A DNA stretch of 64,000 bases, taken from NCBI GenBank assembly GCA_965228435.1, contig OZ245818.1, positions 5,952,001 to 6,016,000 of the forward strand. The letters run 5' to 3'. Made by a program: the position numbers and the translations under genes. This DNA comes from Hoeflea_A sp965228435. Its GTDB lineage: Bacteria; Pseudomonadota; Alphaproteobacteria; Rhizobiales; Rhizobiaceae. Positions 43,450 to 52,858 of this stretch are shown piece by piece. The notes below the pieces were generated by a model that saw nothing but the letters and a program-made list of their open reading frames with translations, was not told the DNA's origin and searched no databases. The number at the start of each line of letters is the position of its first letter. Position 1 is the first letter of the stretch.

Positions 43450-45813
43450 ATGAACAAGACTATCCACCATCCTCAACAAGATCGGCATTCAGTGGAAGCT
43501 GATGAAGCGGCTGCACCTGAAACAGCCAAAGACCCTGTCTGTGGAATGAGTGTGGGATTGGACGCCGGCAATCCAAGCACTGTCCATGATGGCGAGGTCT
43601 ATCACTTTTGCAGCCAACACTGCCACGACAAATTTGTGGCAGATCCATCGTATTTTCTGTCCGGCCACCGAAAAGGAGAAGCGCTGCCGGCAGGCACCAA
43701 ATACACATGCCCGATGCATCCGGAGATAGTCCGCGACGGGCCAGGTGACTGCCCGATTTGCGGGATGGCGCTGGAGCCAATGGGCGTTCCGGCTCCGGAT
43801 GGAGAGCCTAATCCCGAGCTCGTGGATTTCAAGCGTCGCTTTACGGTAGGTGCAATACTGACAATTCCCTTGCTGGTTCTAACAATGGGTCCATTCGTCG
43901 GCCTCGGTTTCGTCCGGACCATTTTCGGGGAAGAGGTGACGTTGTGGATTGAACTAATTCTGGGCACCCCCGTAATCTTGTGGGCCGGCTGGCCGTTTTT
44001 TGTGCGTGCTGTGAAATCGGTAGTCAATCGAAGCTTGAACATGTTCACGTTGATTGGCATGGGCGTTGGCGCGGCATACATTTTCAGCGTGGTGGCTGTA
44101 ATTGTACCGGAAATATTTCCGGATGGATTTCGCGACTCCGAAGGGCATGTAGGGGTCTATTTTGAGGCAGGAGCTGTAATTGTTGTCCTCGTGCTTCTCG
44201 GTCAGGTAATGGAGTTGGGTGCTCGGGAGCGAACAGGCTCGGCGATCCGGGCCCTGTTGGACCTCGCACCAAAGACGGCGCGTGTGATCCGACCGGACGG
44301 TCAGGAGTTGGAAATCCCGCTTGAAGACGTAAAGGTCGGCGACAAACTGCGCGTGCGTCCAGGAGACAAAGTTCCTGTGGACGGCAAAGTTCTGGAAGGC
44401 CGTTCTTCTATTGATGAATCGATGATATCCGGCGAACCGGTTCCGGTGGAAAAAGTTTCGGGCGACGATGTCACTGGAGCTACGATAAATGGCACAGGCA
44501 GCCTGGTTGTTGTGGCGCAGCGGGTTGGAACAGATACCATGTTGAGCCAGATCGTCGAGATGGTGGCGAACGCACAACGAAGCCGTGCCCCGATTCAAAA
44601 ACTTGCAGACGCAGTAGCCGGTAACTTCGTCCCGGCCGTCATTCTGGTCGCAATCATCTCCTTTGTTTCTTGGGCTTTCTGGGGCCCGTCACCGGCATTG
44701 GCCTACGGGCTGGTGTCGGCCGTCGCAGTCTTAATCATCGCTTGTCCTTGTGCCTTGGGATTGGCGACGCCAATGTCCATCATGACTGCGACCGGCAGGG
44801 GTGCCCAGGCCGGAGTGCTGATTAAAAATGCGGAAGCCCTGGAGCGTTTCGCGCAGGTCGACACGCTTATAGTCGACAAGACCGGAACCCTTACACTCGG
44901 AAAGCCAAAGCTTGTAGCGGTCTTGCCGGACAAGGGGCACGAAGAATTAGAGGTCCTGCGATTGGCTGCCAGTCTGGAACGCGGCTCCGAGCATCCCCTC
45001 GCCGAGGCGATTGTCTCTGGAGCTCAAGAACGCGGTGTAGTGCTTGTCGGCGCCGACGAGTTTGAAGCTGTGACGGGAAAAGGTGTGATAGGTCGTGTGG
45101 AAGGCAAGGAGGTTGCACTTGGCAATGCAAGACTGATCGCTGATCTGGGTATCGATGGGGGGCACCTTGTGGAGGCAGGTAATGCTCGCCGGGATGAGGG
45201 CGAAACGGTGATGTTTGTGATCGTTGATAAAAGTGTAGCCGGGCTCGTCTCGGTAGCCGACCCGGTAAAGGAAACCACGCCTGATGCCGTGAATGCACTG
45301 CATCAGCAAGGCTTCCATATCGTCATGGCGACCGGTGACAATGAACGCACGGCAAGGGCTGTGGCAGGCAAACTCGGTATCGATGAAATACGTGCAGATG
45401 TTCTGCCCGAAGATAAGGCTGAACTTATCAAGCAACTGCAGGACCAGGGTCGAAAGGTTGCCATGGCGGGTGACGGTGTCAATGATGCGCCGGCTCTGGC
45501 GCAGGCGGATGTTGGTGTGGCCATGGGCACAGGCGCTGATGTTGCGATCGAAAGTGCTGGCTTTACCCTGGTCAAGGGTGATCTCAACGGTATTGTCCGA
45601 GCGCGACGGCTCGCGCGCGCGACAATGCGCAACATAAAGCAAAACCTCTTTTTTGCACTGGTTTACAACGCCGCAGGAGTGCCGGTAGCCGCCGGAGTGC
45701 TGTACCCGGTTCTTGGCATCCTGATTTCACCAATCTTCGCCGCAGCCGCTATGAGTCTTTCATCGGTTTCCGTCATTGGCAATGCACTGCGATTGCGCTC
45801 AGTGAAGATTTAG
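43450..45813 (+). CDS. Cu-type P1B ATPase with YHS and CxxC metal-binding N-terminal domains
   Basis: A 787-residue copper exporter. The N-terminus has a YHS domain (DPVCGMSV through HFCSQHCHDKF, about residues 28-75) and then a heavy-metal-binding domain (YTCPMHPEIVRDGPGD, CPICGMALEP, about 83-115), not HMA repeats. The ATPase core shows CPCALGLATP, DKTGTLTLGKP, SEHPLAEAI and GDGVNDAPAL; TM7 YNA and TM8 MSLSSVSVIGNAL are Cu(I) class (P1B-1). It probably exports Cu(I) to the periplasm. The ATG at 43450 starts the soluble leader MNKTIHHPQQ. Confidence 0.93.
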   Translation: MNKTIHHPQQDRHSVEADEAAAPETAKDPVCGMSVGLDAGNPSTVHDGEVYHFCSQHCHDKFVADPSYFLSGHRKGEALPAGTKYTCPMHPEIVRDGPGDCPICGMALEPMGVPAPDGEPNPELVDFKRRFTVGAILTIPLLVLTMGPFVGLGFVRTIFGEEVTLWIELILGTPVILWAGWPFFVRAVKSVVNRSLNMFTLIGMGVGAAYIFSVVAVIVPEIFPDGFRDSEGHVGVYFEAGAVIVVLVLLGQVMELGARERTGSAIRALLDLAPKTARVIRPDGQELEIPLEDVKVGDKLRVRPGDKVPVDGKVLEGRSSIDESMISGEPVPVEKVSGDDVTGATINGTGSLVVVAQRVGTDTMLSQIVEMVANAQRSRAPIQKLADAVAGNFVPAVILVAIISFVSWAFWGPSPALAYGLVSAVAVLIIACPCALGLATPMSIMTATGRGAQAGVLIKNAEALERFAQVDTLIVDKTGTLTLGKPKLVAVLPDKGHEELEVLRLAASLERGSEHPLAEAIVSGAQERGVVLVGADEFEAVTGKGVIGRVEGKEVALGNARLIADLGIDGGHLVEAGNARRDEGETVMFVIVDKSVAGLVSVADPVKETTPDAVNALHQQGFHIVMATGDNERTARAVAGKLGIDEIRADVLPEDKAELIKQLQDQGRKVAMAGDGVNDAPALAQADVGVAMGTGADVAIESAGFTLVKGDLNGIVRARRLARATMRNIKQNLFFALVYNAAGVPVAAGVLYPVLGILISPIFAAAAMSLSSVSVIGNALRLRSVKI

Positions 45814-45944
45814 GATCCAAGACGCAGGTGGCCGCTACCGGCTATCTTCCAATGGGCATGATGGTTGTTGGTAATCCTCATGTGGTCCTCGATCGAGCGG
45901 AGGATATGCATGAAAAAATAACGTAGCAAAAACAGGATGATATT

Positions 45945-46166
45945 ATGAGCACCATAACGAGTCTTCATGGAACAACACCGGCTGAGATATTTCAGAGCGG
46001 ACTGGAGAACATAAATGAAATTGAATCGGTGGCAGTGTGTGTTCGATGGCGAAACGGAGAAATAACAACGGGATGGTCGAACGCGGATCCAGGTACAATT
46101 GCAATGATGACAACCATGCTTGATGAAAGGTTTCGGATGCAGTTCCTGCGTGGCGCGACAGACTAA
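45945..46166 (+). CDS. Small hypothetical protein
   Basis: A 73-residue soluble protein (MSTITSLHGTTPAEIFQSGL, then SVAVCVRWRNGEITTGWSNA). The strand-rich middle suggests a compact domain. GGATG lies a few bases before the ATG. It follows the Cu ATPase by 131 bp on the same strand. No family recognised. Confidence 0.6.
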   Translation: MSTITSLHGTTPAEIFQSGLENINEIESVAVCVRWRNGEITTGWSNADPGTIAMMTTMLDERFRMQFLRGATD

Positions 46167-46310
46167 GAAGTATTTACCATCACCAATACGTCCGAGCAAA
46201 GATGCTCCCGAAGACAAGGTATTCACATTCTTATACCTGCTTCACACGGCCCCTGATCCGCAAGGCGTCAACGAGTGAAACGCCGTGCGGTCTGACTTGG
46301 CAATTAGGTT

Positions 46311-47402
46311 ATGATGTCACACGAAGAAATCTGGCTTGTCGGCGGCTATGGAGATGTGGGTCAAAAAACAGCCGCCCATTTGATTGCAGCAAGTGATTTT
46401 TCCGTTGTTATCGCCGGCAGGGATCGTCAAAAAGCTGAACGGGTCGCAGATGATTTAGGATCAAGGGCCAGGGCTGTTGTGATTGATATCGTGAAGCCGG
46501 ACGCGAAGTCATATTTTCCGGCAGGATCTGTGGTTGTCAATTTTGTCGACCATGCACCGGCAAGTTTTTCCAAGTCCATAACTTTAAACGGGGGAATCTA
46601 TTTAGATATCTCAGCATCGCCGCGATATCTCAATTTGCTTGAAGATGAGCTGATCGCGACAGGGCCGACCGGCTTGGCAGTACTGAGCGTCGGTGTTGCA
46701 CCTGGACTAACAAACATTCTCGCGGCTGCATTGGTGGACAGCGATCCAAAAATCGAACAGATCGATATTTGTGTCGAAATGGGGCTAGGGCGGCATCACG
46801 GTCGTTCCGCCACCGAATGGTTTTTACGAAATTTGTCAGAATTCTATCCATATTTTGAGGATGGGATCATGCGGGAAGCGAAACCGGGCCGGGTTCACAG
46901 ACGATTCAAGTTCGAGAAAAACAGTCCGCCCGTTCTCGGCATCGGATTTGGGTTTTCGGATCAGGTCAGTATCGCAACGAAACTGGGAATTGGTTCTGTC
47001 CATAGTTTTGTAGCACTGGATCCACCCTGGGCAACACGTATGGTATCCGGATTGATATCTTCTGGTTTTGCGGGGCTCATTTCACGAAACGCGATGAATA
47101 TACGAAAGCTGATGGAGATGGCTCCTTTGGCCGGTAAGGTAAGGACCCGTTTGTTGCTTGAGGGTCGGAACTCCGACAGAGATCCTCCATCCAGGTGGAT
47201 TGTCATCGCTGGTGACCAGTCTGATCTGACGGCCATCATCACGGGAGAGACCCTTAAGGCGGCACTCAACAGTCGCAAAAGTGGAGTGGTCCATTCAGAA
47301 GAAATAATTGACGCCCGAAGAATATTGTACGCACTTCACCAATACTCTCCGACAACGCGCAGCTGGTTTGAAAGCGCCACGGATAAACTGAAATGTTCTT
47401 GA
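46311..47402 (+). CDS. Saccharopine dehydrogenase-like NADP-binding protein
   Basis: A 363-residue oxidoreductase with an N-terminal Rossmann fold: EIWLVGGYGDVGQKTAAHL (GxGxxG-like), then FSVVIAGRDRQKAERVADD and YLDISASPRYL. The C-terminal part matches the saccharopine-dehydrogenase family's substrate domain in general shape. Two adjacent ATGs (46311 and 46314) are possible. The reaction is unknown; it has no obvious tie to metal handling. Confidence 0.8.
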   Translation: MMSHEEIWLVGGYGDVGQKTAAHLIAASDFSVVIAGRDRQKAERVADDLGSRARAVVIDIVKPDAKSYFPAGSVVVNFVDHAPASFSKSITLNGGIYLDISASPRYLNLLEDELIATGPTGLAVLSVGVAPGLTNILAAALVDSDPKIEQIDICVEMGLGRHHGRSATEWFLRNLSEFYPYFEDGIMREAKPGRVHRRFKFEKNSPPVLGIGFGFSDQVSIATKLGIGSVHSFVALDPPWATRMVSGLISSGFAGLISRNAMNIRKLMEMAPLAGKVRTRLLLEGRNSDRDPPSRWIVIAGDQSDLTAIITGETLKAALNSRKSGVVHSEEIIDARRILYALHQYSPTTRSWFESATDKLKCS

Positions 47403-47667
47403 ACCGTTTTCAGACTATGGCAGTCCAAACTCTTGGATCTCCTTTGATGCAGATGGCGACATTGAGGCAAAAAATGTTTGTCAGGCATTTGCTGGCACGC
47501 AGCTGAGATAGCGACATTCCAATGTTGCTCGTCCGGTGAGGACGAACAGCATTCCTGGAAGGCAACCAACGGTGAAGTAACGAAAATGTTTACCGCGCCA
47601 CAAAATGGTCACTTGACTTGACAGCAGCAGGGTTCATCTTCGAAACATGACCCGAAGCGTGACATAT

Positions 47668-48069
47668 ATGCGATTGATTCGTACTGCCGTCACCTTGTTG
47701 ATGGCGTTCATATTTGTAGTGTCGCCGCTTGTGGTTGCCCAGGGCGAGGCCGCCAAAATGCCATCGTTGCAGGAACATGCATCGGTCTCAACCAGTGGTT
47801 CATCGGATTGTGCTTCCCATCAACTGCGTTGCGCAACATTTTTTGATTTACAGGGCGCCGCAGCGTTCGATAACGCCATTTCCGATTTCACGTCCACAAA
47901 CAATCCCGTCAAATCCGGACCGTGGTGTGCGGAATACTGCGTCAGTGCGGTAATCGATGATACGCCTGACCAGACCGTCCTTTGCAGTACGGGCAACGAG
48001 TTTCCGGCGACCGTTGATGTTTTCGCAAACGAGCACGCGGCCCCTTATCGACCACCAGCCAGAACCTGA
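47668..48069 (+). CDS. Small secreted Cys-rich protein with RPP tail
   Basis: A 133-residue protein. A signal peptide (MRLIRTAVTLLMAFIFVVSP, ending near VAQG) is followed by SSDCASHQLRCATFF, GPWCAEYCVSAV and VLCSTG, five or more cysteines, and the tail APYRPPART. It belongs to the same architectural group as 24495, 38469 and 56736. An ATG at 47647 would prepend seven residues. Its place between metal genes favours a role in periplasmic metal binding or sensing. Confidence 0.65.
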   Translation: MRLIRTAVTLLMAFIFVVSPLVVAQGEAAKMPSLQEHASVSTSGSSDCASHQLRCATFFDLQGAAAFDNAISDFTSTNNPVKSGPWCAEYCVSAVIDDTPDQTVLCSTGNEFPATVDVFANEHAAPYRPPART

Positions 48070-48159
48070 CATTGGGTCCTCTTCAACAATAGAGGCGAGC
48101 GCTTGCGGCCGGATACATACCGCAGGCAAAAAACCAATTCGATTCAGGTTTCAAAACAA

Positions 48160-48492
48160 ATGAAAATATCTGCGATTGCCGGGCTTGTGCCGGTTTTTCT
48201 AAGCGGTTGTGTGTATACGCTACCGTCGGAAAGTTACATACATCCCCCGCCAGAAAGTCACATAAATCCCCCGCCAGCAGACGCCAAGGGGGAAATCCGG
48301 AAATGTTACCGACAAGCAGGAGGAATCGTTTGCCGAAACACTCCTGCGCTGACGAGGCTCCTGCTTCCTTTGAATGGTGAGATTCCAGGCCCAATTCAAG
48401 TAGGGCAGACCTCAGGATTCGTCGCTGAGTACATCGAGAGTAAACGGACCTTAACCAAAGTCAATAAGACACCCGGCCGGCTGAGTGTGTAG
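48160..48492 (+). CDS. Small lipoprotein with a Pro-rich repeat
   Basis: A 110-residue lipoprotein. MKISAIAGLVPVFLSGC has a lipobox, and just after it two near-identical eight-residue units, ESYIHPPP and ESHINPPP, form a tandem repeat also visible in the DNA (about 48226-48280). Two more cysteines follow (RKCYRQAGGIVC). No family recognised. Lgt in this window could lipidate it. Confidence 0.65.
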   Translation: MKISAIAGLVPVFLSGCVYTLPSESYIHPPPESHINPPPADAKGEIRKCYRQAGGIVCRNTPALTRLLLPLNGEIPGPIQVGQTSGFVAEYIESKRTLTKVNKTPGRLSV

Positions 48493-48655
48493 ACCACACT
48501 TAGCAGGAAGGAGGTGTTTGAAGGACCATCTTGCATGATCGGCCATTAATCCGGATCTCCGACCGGAAAGGCAAATCATTACAGTGTGTCCGTCAAACGC
48601 TCGCCCGCCAGCCGAAACTTTGTTGTTCCCTGCGTTAAACATGGAGAATTCAGCA

Positions 48656-49138
48656 ATGAAATTGCGTCGTTCCTTAACCACCGCGCACAAGTCACTTCTC
48701 AACCCACTCGAAAGCCTCTTTTTCTATCTGATTGTCGCTATCGCGATGGCTTATTTGATAACCCGGAGCCAAGCTCATGAGTCAACGGTGTTCGCGGATA
48801 ACATCGTTGTAGAAAATGCAGCCGTTCAGATCGCGGAGACGGGCGAAAGACACCAACTGCATTTCGACATTATTAACCTCAGTGCAGATAACATCATACT
48901 CCACAAGGTTCGTACAAATGCAGCGAAAGCCGCTGAGTTGAAAATGAACCTGCCTGGGCAAGGATACACACTCGTTTCAAGTATTCCGATTTTACGCGAA
49001 GAGACGCTGGATCTGGACACTACACATATCAAAGTCGAACTGATCGGCGCTGCACATGAACTGTACCCAGGCACTGAGATAGAATTCAAACTGGTCTTTC
49101 AGAATTTTGTAAAGACTGCGTTTGCGGATGTGCACTAA
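48656..49138 (+). CDS. PCuAC-like protein without standard ligands
   Basis: A 160-residue protein with an N-terminal membrane segment (FFYLIVAIAMAYLI) and a PCuAC-like beta domain: HFDIINLSADNIILHKV, PILREETLDLD, HIKVELIGAAHELYPG and EIEFKLVFQNF. The canonical HxM is HIK and the first His/Met pair is not conserved, though several His remain. GGAGA 8 bases upstream supports the ATG at 48656. It is 3 bp from the next gene, so they are cotranscribed. Confidence 0.7.
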   Translation: MKLRRSLTTAHKSLLNPLESLFFYLIVAIAMAYLITRSQAHESTVFADNIVVENAAVQIAETGERHQLHFDIINLSADNIILHKVRTNAAKAAELKMNLPGQGYTLVSSIPILREETLDLDTTHIKVELIGAAHELYPGTEIEFKLVFQNFVKTAFADVH

Positions 49139-49141
49139 GTC

Positions 49142-50038
49142 ATGACATTTGTGACAGACCATATGATTCATGACCTCCAACACCTCATGGTCACGGTGTT
49201 GGTTCTCTCGGTCGTTCTGTTCCTACTTGGGCTGCCACTCTACAGGCGATATTCGAATTGGTTGGCGTCTGCGATCCATCAGTCACATAGCATCTTGACG
49301 CCGCTGGCAGAGACCACTCGAACAACTGACTCAAACGTGGGTGCACCGATGGAAAAGCCAGATATATCGGTGCACGATACCATCTTCATACTCCCTGATA
49401 TCAGCAACTACACACGCTTCATTGCCGGTGGACACTTCACAGAATCTCGGGCGCAGGAGATTATTTTCTCGCTGATGAATGCAATGATAATTGCCGGAAC
49501 CAAGACCGTTGAGCTGTCGAAACTTGAAGGTGACGCAGTGCTATTCTACGCCAATGCAAACCAGAAGACAGATCTGGAAATTGGAAAAACGGTCTTGGCG
49601 ATTTTTGATGCCTTCTTCGAGGAGCGTCGGCGCCTGATTGAATCGGATTTTTGCTCTTGTGGTTCTTGCCGGCACATATCAAATCTCGATCTGAAGATTT
49701 TCATCCATCGCGGCCAATCCAAACGATTTAATTTTAGGGGCTCCATAGATCATTTTGGAGCTGACGTGACAATTCTTCACAAATTAATGAAAAACAACAT
49801 ACGGGGTGACAGGTATGTAATGGTTACAGCCGCGGCAGACGACAACGTCAATCTCCCTGGTGATTTCGTTCAACATCAGGTTGAAGAGGACCTTGAGCAC
49901 GTTGGAAAAATTGTCGCTTCTGTCTACCGTTTCGGCGATAAATCAACCGAGCCGGCCTTAATCCGTAACACCGGTCAAGTAAACGTGCCGACTCCGCAAA
50001 ATGGTGAAGCACCCACCAATGTTTCCAGCCACTGCTAG
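49142..50038 (+). CDS. DUF2652 / nucleotide cyclase-like membrane protein
   Basis: A 298-residue protein. A membrane anchor (about residues 14-36) is followed by a soluble domain starting FILPDISNYTRFIAGGHFTES and continuing KLEGDAVLFYAN, which has the fold and the Asp-containing loops of class III adenylate/guanylate cyclases (DUF2652). A Cys cluster, FCSCGSCRH, sits between the two halves and is unusual. Catalysis is unproven. The short gap to the PCuAC-like gene suggests one operon. Confidence 0.78.
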   Translation: MTFVTDHMIHDLQHLMVTVLVLSVVLFLLGLPLYRRYSNWLASAIHQSHSILTPLAETTRTTDSNVGAPMEKPDISVHDTIFILPDISNYTRFIAGGHFTESRAQEIIFSLMNAMIIAGTKTVELSKLEGDAVLFYANANQKTDLEIGKTVLAIFDAFFEERRRLIESDFCSCGSCRHISNLDLKIFIHRGQSKRFNFRGSIDHFGADVTILHKLMKNNIRGDRYVMVTAAADDNVNLPGDFVQHQVEEDLEHVGKIVASVYRFGDKSTEPALIRNTGQVNVPTPQNGEAPTNVSSHC

Positions 50039-50136
50039 CTAGTCGCTGGCAAACTATCTTGTGCTCGGATAACAGTTTCCAATATTTCAATGCAAACCGC
50101 TGTCGATCGGAAAAAATGAATACCAATAACCGTGTT

Positions 50137-51096
50137 TTAGTGATTGGAATGCCTAACCGGCTTTACGTTTTTTCTGAGAATCGGTGACATCAAAAAGTCC
50201 AATGCATTGGCTTGTTGTTCATCCAGACACTCCGTTTCTAGTTGAAGTGTGGAAAGATGAAATCCGAAATCGCGTCGGAGAAGCTCATTTGCCTCTCTAA
50301 GTATGCCGGGCGCAGAAGCGGCGTCGCCAGTCACTATGTGCGCTGAAAACACGTGAACGTTGGATGTCAAGGTCCATGCATGCACGTGATGCACATCTTC
50401 TACTTCCGGTAGTGCCTCAAGCTGCGCTATAGCCCGCTTGATATCTATTCCTTCGGGCGTACCCTCCATCAGTATACTTATCGCTTCCGCCATTATTCCC
50501 CAGGATGCATAGAGCAGCACAAATCCGAAAGCCATTCCAAGGATAGGGTCAATCGCATAAAAGCCCGTGAAGCGGATGACGAGCGCAGCCACAATAATCA
50601 AAAGACTTCCCACAAATGTCTGCACCACATGCCAGAAAGCGCCTTTCACATTGAGATCGCCCTTTTGCCCGGAATACAGCAGTCGCAGAGATATTATTTC
50701 TGTGATCAGACCACCGAATGCTGCGAGGAGCATGGGCGCGGTAGGTAATTCTATCGGATTTCGCAGACGCATGAAGCCCATCACCAGCACAACTAAAGCC
50801 ATCGCGCATAGGAATGCGCCGTTCAACAGTGCGCCAATGATCTCCGCCCTCAGAGAGCCATAGGTACGCAGTTCGTCAGCTGGCCGGCGTGCGATTCGCG
50901 CTGCGACCAACGCCAGAACAACACCCCCAACCGCTGAAAATGTGTGAAATGCGTCGGATATGACAGAAATGGATCCGGTATAGATACCAATGGTCATTTC
51001 GATCAGGAAATAGACTCCTGTCAGCCAGGCTGAGATCTTTAGTGCTCGGGAGTTTGCTCCCGTCTGCGCCATACTGTGTGCAGAGTGTTTTGCCAT
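50137..51096 (-). CDS. CDF transporter with degenerate metal site
   Basis: A 319-residue CDF-family protein with six helices and a cytoplasmic C-terminal domain (LPEVEDVHHVHAWTLTSNVHV, typical). TM2 reads SDAFHTFSAVGG, where the HxxxD of site A has become HxxxA, and TM5 reads HVVQTF, HxxxT. Both site-A aspartates are therefore missing, although the domain is otherwise intact. I took MAKHSAHS (ATG at 51096) as the start. Transport of the usual Zn may be altered or lost. Confidence 0.85.
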   Translation of the reverse strand: MAKHSAHSMAQTGANSRALKISAWLTGVYFLIEMTIGIYTGSISVISDAFHTFSAVGGVVLALVAARIARRPADELRTYGSLRAEIIGALLNGAFLCAMALVVLVMGFMRLRNPIELPTAPMLLAAFGGLITEIISLRLLYSGQKGDLNVKGAFWHVVQTFVGSLLIIVAALVIRFTGFYAIDPILGMAFGFVLLYASWGIMAEAISILMEGTPEGIDIKRAIAQLEALPEVEDVHHVHAWTLTSNVHVFSAHIVTGDAASAPGILREANELLRRDFGFHLSTLQLETECLDEQQANALDFLMSPILRKNVKPVRHSNH

Positions 51097-51438
51097 TGTT
51101 CTAACCCTTGGTGACACTCCCATTTGGAGCTTGTTGGGAACGGCAACGACATTCGTTTTGCAGGCCTACCTTGTTCAGTATGGGCCTTCCTGCAGATAGA
51201 ACGTCAATAGATGAAAGTGCGTTAGTGGCTATTTACAGAAAGCTGACGCGCGAGGGCATCACGGGAGCCAAGACTGCAGTTGCTTCACGTTGGCAGAAAC
51301 GGGCTTTTCGTTGATGCAATTGCGTCTGCAGCGGTCGGTATCCGCAGCAAATTGTGTCGTGCCAGGCCGATCAATCAATCCGTTCGTTCGAAACGGTATT
51401 CGAATTTCGTAAACAGCATCGCCGTCTACCAGCCACCT
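51097..51438. other. Intergenic interval, no gene recognised
   Basis: About 340 bases between the CDF gene start and the end of the DUF1624 gene. Short frames only, without start signals or likeness to known families. Confidence 0.5.
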
Positions 51439-52218
51439 CTAATTGACCAACTTCCCGACGGGCAGAATAACGGCGAGGAGCAGCGGCTGATGGATCAGAT
51501 AAATGACCAGACTATGCCGACCGCACCAGACCAAACCCGCTAGCGCTTTGCCACGAGGTTCTTCAGAATTCAAACGATCGAATGCAGAAGCGGAGATTGC
51601 CATTTTGGACAGCGCCAAACCCAAAAGTACCAAACCAAGCCAGGGAAAAACAGGCACGAAGTCAACACTGGATGGGGTTTGTTCTGAAAAACCGATCCAG
51701 GCCATCCAACGTGTATCGAACAGGGGAGATCGAAAAAAAAGCGGCAGCGTCCAAATCGCGACCCCACAGATGAGAGTCACGGCAACCGGTGCCCGAAGAA
51801 ACAGAATGCCGACAAGGCTTCCAGCGACAATGGCATGCAGAATACCGAAATATATAAAGTTCTGGGGGAAGGCGATCTTGGTCGATACTGTGATTACAAT
51901 CGCTGCGCCAGCAACAATTACTAGCCGCCTTGTGAACGCTCGCCAGCGAAAAGTTTTTGCGTGTGCCAAAGCCAGACTTATGCCAACCACAAACATGAAA
52001 GTGCCGGCTAGCAGTCGACCATAAAGAAGCCATCCGGTGGATGTTGACAAACCCGGTTTGATTAGTCCTGTAAGATCCAAATCCCAGACAAGATGAAATA
52101 TCACAACGCCAATAATTGCAGCGCCTCGGACTACATCGATTATTATTATTCGACTGCAAGATTTCCAGCGATCCACATCGTCTTTGGTGATGCGCCCCTC
52201 GGCTGACAAAAAACTCAT
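51439..52218 (-). CDS. DUF1624 membrane protein (second copy)
   Basis: A 259-residue paralogue of the protein at 27656-28435, the same length and order of motifs: IDVVRGAAIIGVVIFHLVWD, YFGILHAIVAGSLVG and WCGRHSLVIYLIHQP. Both belong to the acyltransferase-like DUF1624 group. Divergence is spread over the sequence, which suggests an old duplication. Unlike its partner, it shows no recognisable MerR-type promoter. Confidence 0.85.
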   Translation of the reverse strand: MSFLSAEGRITKDDVDRWKSCSRIIIIDVVRGAAIIGVVIFHLVWDLDLTGLIKPGLSTSTGWLLYGRLLAGTFMFVVGISLALAHAKTFRWRAFTRRLVIVAGAAIVITVSTKIAFPQNFIYFGILHAIVAGSLVGILFLRAPVAVTLICGVAIWTLPLFFRSPLFDTRWMAWIGFSEQTPSSVDFVPVFPWLGLVLLGLALSKMAISASAFDRLNSEEPRGKALAGLVWCGRHSLVIYLIHQPLLLAVILPVGKLVN

Positions 52219-52792
52219 TGGACCGTTCTCCGGATTGGTGAACTAGTATCAGTATATGCACTACCGCCAGAAATTGGCATATGCATATTGTGAATCTATA
52301 GGTTTCGACAACACGAAATCGCGCCAGGTCAGCGCCCGCATTGACATCATTCAGGTGATTGGAAATTCGTCAAAAACCGTGGCGTCCACGTATGGGGTAT
52401 CTGCTGCCGCTGATCGGCGGGGAGGCGGATGTAGTCCAGAGCACCCATTACCACTGTGATATCCGGGCGAGCAAAGGGAGGGTTTGAAATATCGATAACA
52501 TGAATTAGCCCTTCGCCACACATTAACAGCGGAATCTGTCGAAACGGACGATATTTCCAGTCTGCCTTCCGTAAACACCCTTTGCATAGTGTTGAGCTGC
52601 TTTACACATCGGACACAGAACGGGCAGCGAAATCCTCTGTGAATGACTCCAGATGCCTCTGCCGCATCGATCGCAGATAAGTCAATCCGTACACCACGAA
52701 GATTTGGTAGCGCTATCACAAAAAAAAGAGCGCCAGTTTCAGGCAAGGATCTCCTCAAATTGTCGCGTTCAGAGAATCTGAAAAACCAGGTC
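52219..52792. other. Intergenic interval, possible remnant on the minus strand
   Basis: About 570 bases. On the minus strand around 52347-52590 a frame without a start codon or upstream continuity reads WKYRPFRQIPLLMCGEGLI, then GALDYIRLPADQRQQ, protein-like but unassigned; a decayed gene is possible. An in-frame upstream extension of the Cu ATPase is excluded by the promoter at 52793. Confidence 0.35.
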
Positions 52793-52823
52793 TTGACCTT
52801 CCCATTGTTGGAAGCCCTATCTA
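52793..52823 (+). promoter_or_regulatory. CueR-type promoter of the copA-like gene
   Basis: -35 TTGACC (52793-52798), 19-bp spacer, -10 TATCTA (52818-52823). The spacer holds CTTCC-CATTGTT-GGAAG, the classic CueR dyad. It lies 36 bp before the copA-like start and also rules out starts upstream of it. Confidence 0.88.
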
Positions 52824-52858
52824 CAGCGGCACCTAGCCAATCCACAAGGAGAGCCAAG

